Shown here piece by piece: positions 1 to 5,738 of a stretch of DNA of 8,031 nt. The position numbers and the translations under genes are program-made. The notes beneath the pieces are model-generated. The model saw only the letters and a list, made by a program, of their open reading frames with translations, had not been told where the DNA came from and made no database searches. This DNA is from an uncultured Eubacteriales bacterium (GTDB lineage: Bacteria > Bacillota > Clostridia > Christensenellales > Borkfalkiaceae). Position 1 is the stretch's first letter, and every line of letters begins with the position of its first letter. The stretch is taken from contig CACXHH010000098.1 of NCBI GenBank assembly GCA_902767455.1, positions 1 through 8,031 of the forward strand, read 5' to 3'.

Positions 1-2
1 AC

Positions 3-713
3 ACGCTCAACTACCAGATCAAGAAGACCAACGCGCAGGAAATTTATAAGACGGTCGGCACCGAGTATTACGACACCGTAATCACGCCGAGCGTAGCCGA
101 AAGCGTAAAGACGATAACCGCGCACTACACGGCGGAAAACCTTATCGGCAATCGCGACGAGCTTGCAAACAACATCGAAGCGCTTCTAGGTGACCAGCTC
201 GAAAGATACAATATCGAAGTCGTTTCAACGGCAATAGAAGATATGGACTTCACCGACGAATTTACCGCCGCCGTCGAAGCAAAACAGGTCGCCGTTCAGA
301 ACAAACTCAAAGCGCAGACCGAACAGGAACAAAAGACCATGGAAGCCCAGCAAGCGGCGGAACGTTCCAAAATAGAAGCCAACGCGAACGCGGAAGTCGC
401 GCGTATTCAGGCGGAAGCCGATAAGCTCGTCGCCGAAATAGGTGCCGACAGCGCCGAGTATCAGGGCAAGAAGGAAGCGGCTATCGCAATGCAGCGCCTT
501 GCTTCCATCAACGGCTGGACGGTCGTCACCGATACCGACGGCATCAATAAACTTTATAAAGCCGACGGCACGGAAGTTACGGCGGAAGAACTTAAAGTCG
601 GAACGCAAAAACTTATCGAGTATTATTATATTGAACAGTGGAACGGCATACTGCCCGAAACTTACGTCAGCGATAAGGACGTTTCCACCATCATCATCGG
701 CAAAGGCGACTGA
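3..713 (+). CDS. SPFH/prohibitin-family membrane-associated protein, 5' end missing
   Basis: The frame is open from base 3, so this is the last 236 residues of a gene starting outside the window; it ends in tandem stops TGA TAA (711-716). Fragment residues 1-88 look like the end of an SPFH/band 7 domain (EIYKTVGTEYYDTVITPSV, then IEVVSTAIEDMDFTDEF). Residues about 89-165 are a charged, Ala/Glu/Gln-rich coiled coil (AVEAKQVAVQNKLKAQTE onward), typical of prohibitins and their kin. The C-terminus has the family's closing motif in the form EYYYIEQWNGILP (206-218). Family members form ring-like oligomers on membranes and are linked to membrane organisation and protease control; the N-terminal membrane anchor would lie outside the window. 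An extra segment of about 30 residues sits between coil and tail (see findings). The specific role is unknown. Family assignment is firm, function is not. Transcription probably ends at the hairpin at 828-871. Confidence 0.85.
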   Translation, partial: TLNYQIKKTNAQEIYKTVGTEYYDTVITPSVAESVKTITAHYTAENLIGNRDELANNIEALLGDQLERYNIEVVSTAIEDMDFTDEFTAAVEAKQVAVQNKLKAQTEQEQKTMEAQQAAERSKIEANANAEVARIQAEADKLVAEIGADSAEYQGKKEAAIAMQRLASINGWTVVTDTDGINKLYKADGTEVTAEELKVGTQKLIEYYYIEQWNGILPETYVSDKDVSTIIIGKGD

Positions 714-734
714 TAAGCCGCGCCCTTCGGCTTA
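714..734 (+). other. Small hairpin just after the SPFH stop codon
   Basis: TAAGCCG (714-720) and CGGCTTA (728-734) are perfect 7-bp inverted repeats around a 7-nt loop, and the left arm begins with the second stop codon. No T-run follows, so it is not a classical terminator; it may protect the 3' end of the message. The rest of 735-827 shows no gene. Confidence 0.4.
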
Positions 735-827
735 AAGATTGCCGCGACTAAACTCGTAGACGGTCGCCCGCCGAGCGAAGGGCTTTGCATTTAAAGGTGT
801 ATCCCGTCGTAAAACAAAAAAAAGTTC

Positions 828-871
828 AGCCCGCCGTATTTCGCAAGATGCGAAATACGGCGGGCTTTTTT
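828..871 (+). terminator. Intrinsic terminator of the SPFH gene
   Basis: A perfect 17-bp stem (828-844 with 850-866, both arms built on CCCGCCGTATTTCGC or its complement) closes a 5-nt loop AAGAT and runs into six T residues (866-871). An A-rich tract at 811-824 lies upstream, so it could also work on the minus strand. It ends the SPFH transcript before the tRNA promoter. Bases 872-952 are AT-rich with no gene visible. Confidence 0.92.
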
Positions 872-965
872 CGCGGTAAAAAATATAGACTTTCTCGAAA
901 AAAACGAGATAAAAGCGAGCAAATAAATAGAAAAGCACTTTTTACGAAAATTTTTGACAAATACT

Positions 966-994
966 TTGACAAAAGCAAATATTTGTGCTATTAT
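966..994 (+). promoter_or_regulatory. Consensus sigma-70-type promoter of tRNA-Ser(GCU)
   Basis: TTGACA (966-971), a 17-bp spacer and TATTAT (989-994) preceded by TGC (986-988, extended -10) form a near-perfect housekeeping promoter. Start would fall near 1001, leaving a leader of about 35 nt before the tRNA. A second TTGACA (954-959) lies 12 bp upstream but has no matching -10 box. Confidence 0.88.
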
Positions 995-1035
995 GTATAA
1001 GCAAATCGAAGAAAATGTTTTTTTGATTCAGTTAT

Positions 1036-1127
1036 GGAGAAGTACCCAAGTGGCTGAAGGGGCTCCCCTGCTAAGGGAGTAGTACGAGTGAATCGTAGCG
1101 CGGGTTCAAATCCCGCTTTCTCCGCCA
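1036..1127 (+). tRNA. tRNA-Ser(GCU)
   Basis: The acceptor stem pairs GGAGAAG (1036-1042) with TTTCTCC (1117-1123, one G-U pair), followed by discriminator G and an encoded CCA (1125-1127). The anticodon stem CTCCC/GGGAG holds the loop CTGCTAA, giving anticodon GCT at 1070-1072, which reads AGC and AGU. A long variable arm (TACGA paired with TCGTA) marks a class II tRNA and fits serine. The T-arm is GCGGG-TTCAAAT-CCCGC. All parts of a functional tRNA are present. It has its own promoter and is not cotranscribed with an upstream gene. Confidence 0.97.
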
Positions 1128-1145
1128 AGTGTTCGAGCGTTTGAA

Positions 1146-1178
1146 CCCGCCGCAATTATATTACGTAATTGCGGCGGG
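1146..1178 (+). other. Strong hairpin in the tRNA-Ser(GCU) trailer, no T-run
   Basis: CCCGCCGCAATTA (1146-1158) and TAATTGCGGCGGG (1166-1178) form a perfect 13-bp stem with a 7-nt loop. It is followed by ACAGCC, not T residues, so it is a poor intrinsic terminator. Both this and the terminator at 828-871 begin with CCCGCCG. It may act in processing of the tRNA 3' end or as a stability element. Bases 1179-1273 contain only a weak hairpin (CCGAT 1204-1208 with GTCGG 1215-1219) and no gene. Confidence 0.6.
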
Positions 1179-1273
1179 ACAGCCGAGTCTATTAGTAAAG
1201 CTTCCGATTTCAAAGTCGGCAAACGATTACAAAAAACGTGATAAAACGGAAACTTCATCAAATAACGAAAACG

Positions 1274-1298
1274 AGCAGTGAGTAATCACTGCTTTTTT
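1274..1298 (+). terminator. Intrinsic terminator downstream of tRNA-Ser(GCU)
   Basis: AGCAGTGA (1274-1281) pairs with TCACTGCT (1286-1293) around the loop GTAA and runs into six T residues (1293-1298). It lies about 150 nt past the tRNA and is the best stop signal for that plus-strand transcript, so the primary transcript probably includes the trailer hairpin. Confidence 0.85.
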
Positions 1299-1344
1299 AT
1301 TACGATAGATTAACGATGCTGATTATTGCGACTTTATTATCCAC

Positions 1345-1384
1345 AAAAAAAAGCTGAAAACAGATAACGGTTTTCAGCTTTTTT
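1345..1384. terminator. Bidirectional terminator at the end of the aro operon
   Basis: AGCTGAAAAC (1352-1361) and GTTTTCAGCT (1370-1379) form a 10-bp core stem that extends through flanking A and T runs. On the minus strand the stem ends in eight T residues (complement of 1345-1352), about 20 nt after the aroQ stop, so it closes the aro operon. On the plus strand it ends in six T residues and backs up the terminator at 1274-1298. Confidence 0.88.
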
Positions 1385-1404
1385 GCGCGTGTTTTTTGCG
1401 AAAA

Positions 1405-1842
1405 CTATTGATTTCCGTACTTTTCGGCAAGGTAGCCGATAGCGGCGGCGTAGCCGTCGAAACCCATGCCGACAAACGACTTTTCGGCGCACGGCGAAAT
1501 AAAATCGACTTTTCTGAAATCTTCGCGGGCGTTTATATCCGTAAGATGCACGGAAACGGTGGGTATCGCTACGGCTTTCAACGCGTCATAAATAGCTACG
1601 CTCGTATGCGTGTACGCCGCGGCGTTTATTATTATTGCGTCGAACGCCCCGAGAGCGTTCTGTATTTCCGTGACCATATCGCCTTCGCCGTTATGCTGAA
1701 CGACTTTTACGTCAACCCCGTATTTTTCCGCCGCTTCCGCGATAAACGACGAAAGCGCCGCGTAGTCGCGCGTGCCGTAAATTTTCGGCTCGCGTACGCC
1801 GAGCATGTTGAGATTAGGCCCGTTTATCACGATAATTTTCAT
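1405..1842 (-). CDS. aroQ: 3-dehydroquinate dehydratase, type II
   Basis: This cytoplasmic enzyme converts 3-dehydroquinate to 3-dehydroshikimate, step three of the shikimate pathway. At 145 residues it has the usual length of the small type II family (a dodecamer in characterised members), not the unrelated type I AroD. The start NGPNLNMLGVREPKIYG carries the catalytic Arg17 and Tyr22. QHNGEGD (49-55), NAAAYTHTS (73-81, with Asn73 and His79) and VHLTDINAREDFR (98-110, with His99 and Arg110) cover the remaining active-site blocks. It is the last gene of the operon: its ATG lies inside the end of aroEK (29-nt overlap). An AGGAGA ribosome binding site (complement of 1855-1860) lies about 12 nt upstream, within the aroEK coding region, so translation is probably coupled. 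No residue expected for catalysis is missing. Confidence 0.96.
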   Translation of the reverse strand: MKIIVINGPNLNMLGVREPKIYGTRDYAALSSFIAEAAEKYGVDVKVVQHNGEGDMVTEIQNALGAFDAIIINAAAYTHTSVAIYDALKAVAIPTVSVHLTDINAREDFRKVDFISPCAEKSFVGMGFDGYAAAIGYLAEKYGNQ

Positions 1843-3052
1843 AAGCTCTTATTATCTCCTTTACGCAAAAATCGGGTTCGCGGTCGTTTTTTACTACCGC
1901 GTCGGCGGCTTCGATATATTTTTCTTTCCGACTTTCAAAAAGCTCTTGCACGCCGCGCGTTTTCGAGAGCGGCCTGCCGCTTGACGAAAGCAATTTCAGT
2001 TCCCTTTCGACGTAAACGACGAATCCGTTTGCTTTAAGCGCCTTGACGTTTTCGCTTCTCTCGACCGCACCGCCGCCCGTAGCTATCACGGCTCCGCAGG
2101 TTTCCTTCGATATCCTCTTGACGACGAGAGCTTCCTTTTCGCGAAAGGCTGTTTCGCCTTCTTTTTCGATAATCGTTTCGCAAGAGCTTGCGAAAACACG
2201 CTCTATCTCCCGGTCGACGTCGATAAATTTTTTATTGAGCGCCTGCGCCGCCAAACGCCCGACGAAAGTCTTTCCCGCCCCCGGCATACCGACGAGAACG
2301 ATATTGAGTTTTTGTCCGATAAGTTCGCCTATAACTTCGTTTACGGCGTTTTCACTTACTTTTTTATCCGTCCATATCTCGTAGGAGAGCGCGGCTTGCT
2401 TTACGAGCATTGAAAGCCCGCCGGCGGCTATCAAGCCGAGTTTTTCGGCGTCGAATAAAAGCGGCGTTTTCAGCGGCGAATAAACGCAGTCGAACACGGC
2501 TTCGAGACGACCGAACCTTGAGATATCCGCGAGCAACTCGTCTTTACAGCTTTCTCCGCCGACGGGGGTGGCGTTTATTATCACCTGCGTATAGTTAAGG
2601 TCGTAACAGTTTTCGTAATTTATTTTTCCGCTTCTCGAAACGAAGTCGACGCTCGCCGCGCCTTGCGTTTTCGCAAGGAAAGTAGCCGTGTCCTTGGTGG
2701 CGCCGCCGCCGAGAATAAGCACGCGTTTATCCTTCAAGCCGTAACCCGTCCGTCCGATCATATATTCCATGCCGTAAACGTCGGTGTTAAAGCCCAAAAG
2801 CTTATCGCCAGCCCTTTTCACGACGTTTACGCACCCGCAGTTTTTCGCGTTTTCAGAAACGCCGTCAAGGTAGGGTAAAATAGTTTTCTTGAACGGAATA
2901 GTCACGTTGAAACCGCCGCAATCCTTATCGGACAGGATAGACGGTATCTCCGCTTCGGTAACTTCCCAAACGGAATAGTTGAGCCCGAACTTTTCGTGTA
3001 TCTGCGGTGACGGGCTGTTTTTTATATTTCTGCCCAAAAGGAAGTATTTCAT
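1814..3052 (-). CDS. aroE/aroK: Bifunctional shikimate dehydrogenase-shikimate kinase fusion
   Basis: One 412-residue protein should carry out two consecutive steps: reduction of 3-dehydroshikimate to shikimate, then phosphorylation to shikimate-3-phosphate. Residues 1 to about 245 are AroE: NSPSP (12-16) for substrate binding, NVTIPFK with catalytic Lys55, Asn76, GFNTD with Asp91, a glycine-rich cofactor loop GGGAT (115-119), NATPVG (160-165) and GLSMLVKQA (212-220). Residues about 249-412 are AroK: Walker A GMPGAGKT (255-262), DVD (278-280), Arg304, GGGA (326-329), lid Arg360 in GRPLS and Arg375. Both active sites look complete. The join is a very short linker near ELIGQKLNIV (243-252), with no stop or frameshift. 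The ATG at 3052 fits the AroE N-terminus exactly and an in-frame TAA lies just upstream, so the start is firm although no good ribosome binding site is visible. It sits 80 nt after chorismate mutase and overlaps aroQ by 29 nt. Confidence 0.95.
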   Translation of the reverse strand: MKYFLLGRNIKNSPSPQIHEKFGLNYSVWEVTEAEIPSILSDKDCGGFNVTIPFKKTILPYLDGVSENAKNCGCVNVVKRAGDKLLGFNTDVYGMEYMIGRTGYGLKDKRVLILGGGATKDTATFLAKTQGAASVDFVSRSGKINYENCYDLNYTQVIINATPVGGESCKDELLADISRFGRLEAVFDCVYSPLKTPLLFDAEKLGLIAAGGLSMLVKQAALSYEIWTDKKVSENAVNEVIGELIGQKLNIVLVGMPGAGKTFVGRLAAQALNKKFIDVDREIERVFASSCETIIEKEGETAFREKEALVVKRISKETCGAVIATGGGAVERSENVKALKANGFVVYVERELKLLSSSGRPLSKTRGVQELFESRKEKYIEAADAVVKNDREPDFCVKEIIRAYENYRDKRA

Positions 3053-3132
3053 GACAAGTTAAAACCGACAAGATAACTCTTGCCTTGTTATAATAAAGCA
3101 ACCGCCCTGAGCGGCTTGACTGCGCCTTATGC

Positions 3133-3390
3133 TTATTTCTTCTGACAAGCCGCGCAAAGAGTGAAAATTCTCTTATACAGGCTCTTAACAAAGCCGTAAG
3201 TCTTTTCGTCGAGCCCCTTTTCGAGCTTCGCGTAAATCTCTTCTTCACGGGCTTGGTCGACGACGGGCATGCCGTTCATACGCTTGAATTCGCCTATCCG
3301 CTCGCAGACGGAAAGTCTTTCGACGAAAACTTTTACGAGTTGCTCGTCGAGAGCGTCTATTTCTTTTCTTAAAGCTTTGAGATCTTCCAT
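3133..3390 (-). CDS. Chorismate mutase, AroQ-fold, monofunctional
   Basis: An 85-residue, all-helical chorismate mutase that rearranges chorismate to prephenate, the first committed step to phenylalanine and tyrosine. The pattern LRKEIDALDEQLV (7-19) with Arg8, then Arg25, Lys36 in IGEFK, and VVDQARE (43-49) with Asp45, Arg48 and Glu49 match the active-site residues Arg11, Arg28, Lys39, Asp48, Arg51 and Glu52 of the E. coli P-protein mutase domain; Gln83 near the end may match Gln88. The length is that of the bare catalytic domain, with no dehydratase, dehydrogenase or DAHP synthase fused. The start is supported by AAAGGATG about 7 nt upstream (complement near 3397-3403). It lies 37 nt after aroC, whose product is its substrate. 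The mutase may also regulate AroF by contact (see findings); that is inference. Confidence 0.93.
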   Translation of the reverse strand: MEDLKALRKEIDALDEQLVKVFVERLSVCERIGEFKRMNGMPVVDQAREEEIYAKLEKGLDEKTYGFVKSLYKRIFTLCAACQKK

Positions 3391-3427
3391 AATTTCATCC
3401 TTTAAAAAGCGGCTGAACGCCGATATT

Positions 3428-4486
3428 TCACGCCGAGCGCGTTTTATCGCTCAATAATTCGTCGAGAACGGCTATCGCCGCGGCGCTCTCGACCGACGGC
3501 ACGGCTCTTAAACATACGCACGCGTCGTGCCTGCCGCCTATCCCGATAACGCAGTTGCGCTTCGATACGAGATCGACGGTGTTTTGCTTTGCGGCAATCG
3601 AAGGCGTGGGCTTAAAGGTCGCGCGGAAGGTTATATCCCTTCCGTCGGCTATACCGCCGCATATCCCGCCCGCGTTGTTGGACGAAAACGCAACTTTTTC
3701 GCCGTCGTAAAACAGCCCGTCGTTTACCGCGTGACCGTAGCTTTCGGCAAAGGAAACGCCAAGCCCGAACTCCACGGCTTTAACTGCCGGGATAGCGAAC
3801 AGAAGACGCGAGATCTTTCCTTCCAGACAATCGAACAATTCCGCGCCGAGAGCCGCTATCGCGCCCGAAACGACGCACTCGATCTGCCCGCCTACGCTGT
3901 CACCGCGATTTTTGGCGGCTGTAATTTCGTTTAATATTTCTTGCATTTTATCAAGCGACGGCACGTTTTTGCCGCGAAGCCCGACTATATCGTCTATCAA
4001 AATTCGCCCGTCTCTATACGAGCGCGCTTTTACGCTCCCGACCTTTGAAACGTACGCCGCGACGGAAACTTTTTCCTTTTCCAGAAGCTGTAGACACAGT
4101 CCGCCGACGGCGCAAAGCGGAGCCGTCATACGGGCGGAGAACTTTCCGCCGCCCGAAAAATCGAGCGTGCCGTACTTTAAATACGCGGAGTAGTCCGCGT
4201 GCGACGGGCGCGGCTTGCCGTACAGATCGGCGTAATCTGAAGAAACGACGTCACGGTTTTCAAAAATCACGGTCAATTCGTCGCCGCTGACGGAAATTGC
4301 GGGTATGTCGGGCTCTTTTCTCGCCGTGGAAACGTCAAGTTGCGGCTTTCTGCGATCGAGAAAAGCTTGCAGAGCGACCGTATCGTATTTAAACTTAGGA
4401 AGCCCTTTTACCTTGGCTCCGATAAACTTATCGTGAGAGCTTCCGAAAATCTCCACCGTCAACGCTTTTCCGTTAAATATCGACAT
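3428..4486 (-). CDS. aroC: Chorismate synthase
   Basis: This 352-residue enzyme eliminates phosphate from EPSP to give chorismate and needs reduced FMN. Family blocks are present in order: FGSSHD with His18 (usual form GESHG), RRKPQLDVSTARKEPD (45-60), RPSHADYSAY with His96, SGGGKFSARMTA (111-122), GDSVGGQIECVVSG, SNNAGGICGGIADG, FKPTPSI and RHDACVCLRAVPSVE. His18 and His96 match the two conserved catalytic histidines. Some blocks vary from the common form (SSHD for ESHG, RPSHAD for RPGHAD), which suggests a divergent branch but no loss of activity. Length is near the lower end of the bacterial norm. The ATG overlaps the aroA end by 14 nt, and GGGAGAG (complement of 4493-4499) about 6 nt upstream gives a good ribosome binding site inside aroA. 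Confidence 0.95.
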   Translation of the reverse strand: MSIFNGKALTVEIFGSSHDKFIGAKVKGLPKFKYDTVALQAFLDRRKPQLDVSTARKEPDIPAISVSGDELTVIFENRDVVSSDYADLYGKPRPSHADYSAYLKYGTLDFSGGGKFSARMTAPLCAVGGLCLQLLEKEKVSVAAYVSKVGSVKARSYRDGRILIDDIVGLRGKNVPSLDKMQEILNEITAAKNRGDSVGGQIECVVSGAIAALGAELFDCLEGKISRLLFAIPAVKAVEFGLGVSFAESYGHAVNDGLFYDGEKVAFSSNNAGGICGGIADGRDITFRATFKPTPSIAAKQNTVDLVSKRNCVIGIGGRHDACVCLRAVPSVESAAAIAVLDELLSDKTRSA

Positions 4487-5738
4487 AAGAAACTCTCCCG
4501 TTCAAACGAATAAGGTCGTCGAAAAACGACGAATAAGATTTATTTACGCATTCGGCGTTGACGAGCGTGGCTCCGCCGACGGAGTAAGCGCTTGCAAGCG
4601 CCGCCGCAAGCATTGCTATACGGTGATCGGCGCAATCTATATAAACGCGTGAAGGCGTGTTTATTTCCTTTCCGCCGTTTCCGGTTATTATAAGGTCACT
4701 CCCGTCAAATCCGCAAGAAACGGAAAACTTTTCGAGAACGGCGCTTATCGCCGATATCCTGTCGCTTTCCTTGTATCTGAGCCGAGCAACGTTTTTAAGC
4801 GTCGTTACGCCGCAAGCCCGAGCGCTAAGCGCCGCAAGCGCCGGCACGAGATCGGGGATATGCTCGCAGTCAACCGTCGTGGCGGTAAGGCGTTCGGGAG
4901 CCTTCGCTTCGACGAAGTTTTCGTCGACGGAAACTTCAAACCCGAACTTACTGAATATCTCTTTAAGCCTTCTGTCACCTTGAAGGCTTTCGCCGTCAAG
5001 ACCTTTCGCGCGGACGACGTTACCGCTCGAACACGCGGCAAACGCAAACGCCGCCGCCGACCAGTCGCCTTCTATAATCAATTTATCACTGCGCGGCTTG
5101 AAAGCCTTCGCCGCGTTTAAAACGAAACGATTATCCCGTCTTTCCCACTCTACGCCCATATCTTTCAACACGGCGAGCGTCATTGCGACGTACGGCGCGC
5201 TGACTGGCTTGTCGGGCGTGTCGACGCGTACTCCGCCGATAAGCGGCAACGCAAACAACAGCCCCGAAAGATACTGCGACGTGAGCTTGCAGTCGACTTC
5301 GTATATTCCGCCCGTGAGCTTCCCCGAAAGAAAAACGCCGTCCGTTTTCGCTCCGTGTTCGTTAAGCAGTTTTATGAGAGAGTCGTGCGGACGCGCGGCA
5401 AGGGTATCGGAAGTTATAAAGCGGGCTTTTACGCCGAGCGCCGCCGTAACGCATAAAAGAATACGGTAGAGCGTGGCGCTTTCGCCGCAGTCGATAACGG
5501 CGTTATCAACGTCTTTACGTCCGGAAAAAGCGACGTCGCCGCCGCGTAAGTCGTATTGCGCACCGAGAGCGGAAAGCGCTTTGAGCGCGTAAAAAACGTC
5601 CTTTGACGAGCCTACGTCGCAAACGGTCACCTTTTCACCGCTCAAAAAAGCCGCGATAAGGTATCTTAAAGCGTAAGATTTGGACGGCGGTGCAGTAAAC
5701 TCTCCGCCGATATCCGATCTGAATACCGTAGCCTTCAT
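4473..5738 (-). CDS. aroA: 3-phosphoshikimate 1-carboxyvinyltransferase (EPSP synthase)
   Basis: The enzyme joins PEP to shikimate-3-phosphate, giving EPSP; it is the target of glyphosate. At 421 residues it has normal length. Visible active-site residues are Lys20, Ser21 and Arg25 in PPSKSYALR, Arg116 in ARPHDS, TSQYLSG (153-159), Asp296 in IPDLVPALA, Lys323, Glu324 and Arg327 in YKESDR, Arg373 in DHRIAM and Lys400 in NKSYSSF. These match E. coli Lys22, Arg27, Arg124, Gln171, Asp313, Lys340, Glu341, Arg344, Arg386 and Lys411. The oddity is CGESATLYR (84-92): the position of E. coli Gly96 is Ala88 and that of Pro101 is Ile93. The sequence lacks the typical motifs of CP4-like class II enzymes. 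Its ATG overlaps the aroB stop (ATGA, 5735-5738); GGAG (complement of 5746-5749) lies 7 nt upstream. Confidence 0.96.
   Translation of the reverse strand: MKATVFRSDIGGEFTAPPSKSYALRYLIAAFLSGEKVTVCDVGSSKDVFYALKALSALGAQYDLRGGDVAFSGRKDVDNAVIDCGESATLYRILLCVTAALGVKARFITSDTLAARPHDSLIKLLNEHGAKTDGVFLSGKLTGGIYEVDCKLTSQYLSGLLFALPLIGGVRVDTPDKPVSAPYVAMTLAVLKDMGVEWERRDNRFVLNAAKAFKPRSDKLIIEGDWSAAAFAFAACSSGNVVRAKGLDGESLQGDRRLKEIFSKFGFEVSVDENFVEAKAPERLTATTVDCEHIPDLVPALAALSARACGVTTLKNVARLRYKESDRISAISAVLEKFSVSCGFDGSDLIITGNGGKEINTPSRVYIDCADHRIAMLAAALASAYSVGGATLVNAECVNKSYSSFFDDLIRLNGRVSYVDI

Noticed and set aside
785..1000. 71-codon plus-strand open frame after the SPFH gene
   Set aside because: It runs through the terminator stem at 828-866 and the tRNA promoter, and its product is a lysine/arginine-rich low-complexity string.
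1182..1225. tRNA-like or selenocysteine-tRNA-like remnant around a TTTCAAA loop
   Set aside because: The stem CCGAT/GTCGG leaves a 6-nt loop, and no acceptor stem, T-arm or D-arm can be drawn.
1396..2037. 213-codon plus-strand open frame opposite aroQ and aroEK
   Set aside because: It lies fully antisense to two well-supported genes, has no recognisable motif, and has an Arg/Tyr-rich composition typical of the complement of real codons.
2925..3248. 107-codon minus-strand frame across the chorismate mutase-aroEK junction
   Set aside because: It overlaps both real genes in another frame and shows no family motif.
3428..4486. Loss of function in chorismate synthase because GESHG reads GSSHD
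   Set aside because: The catalytic histidines His18 and His96 and the other flavin and substrate blocks are intact, so this looks like lineage variation.
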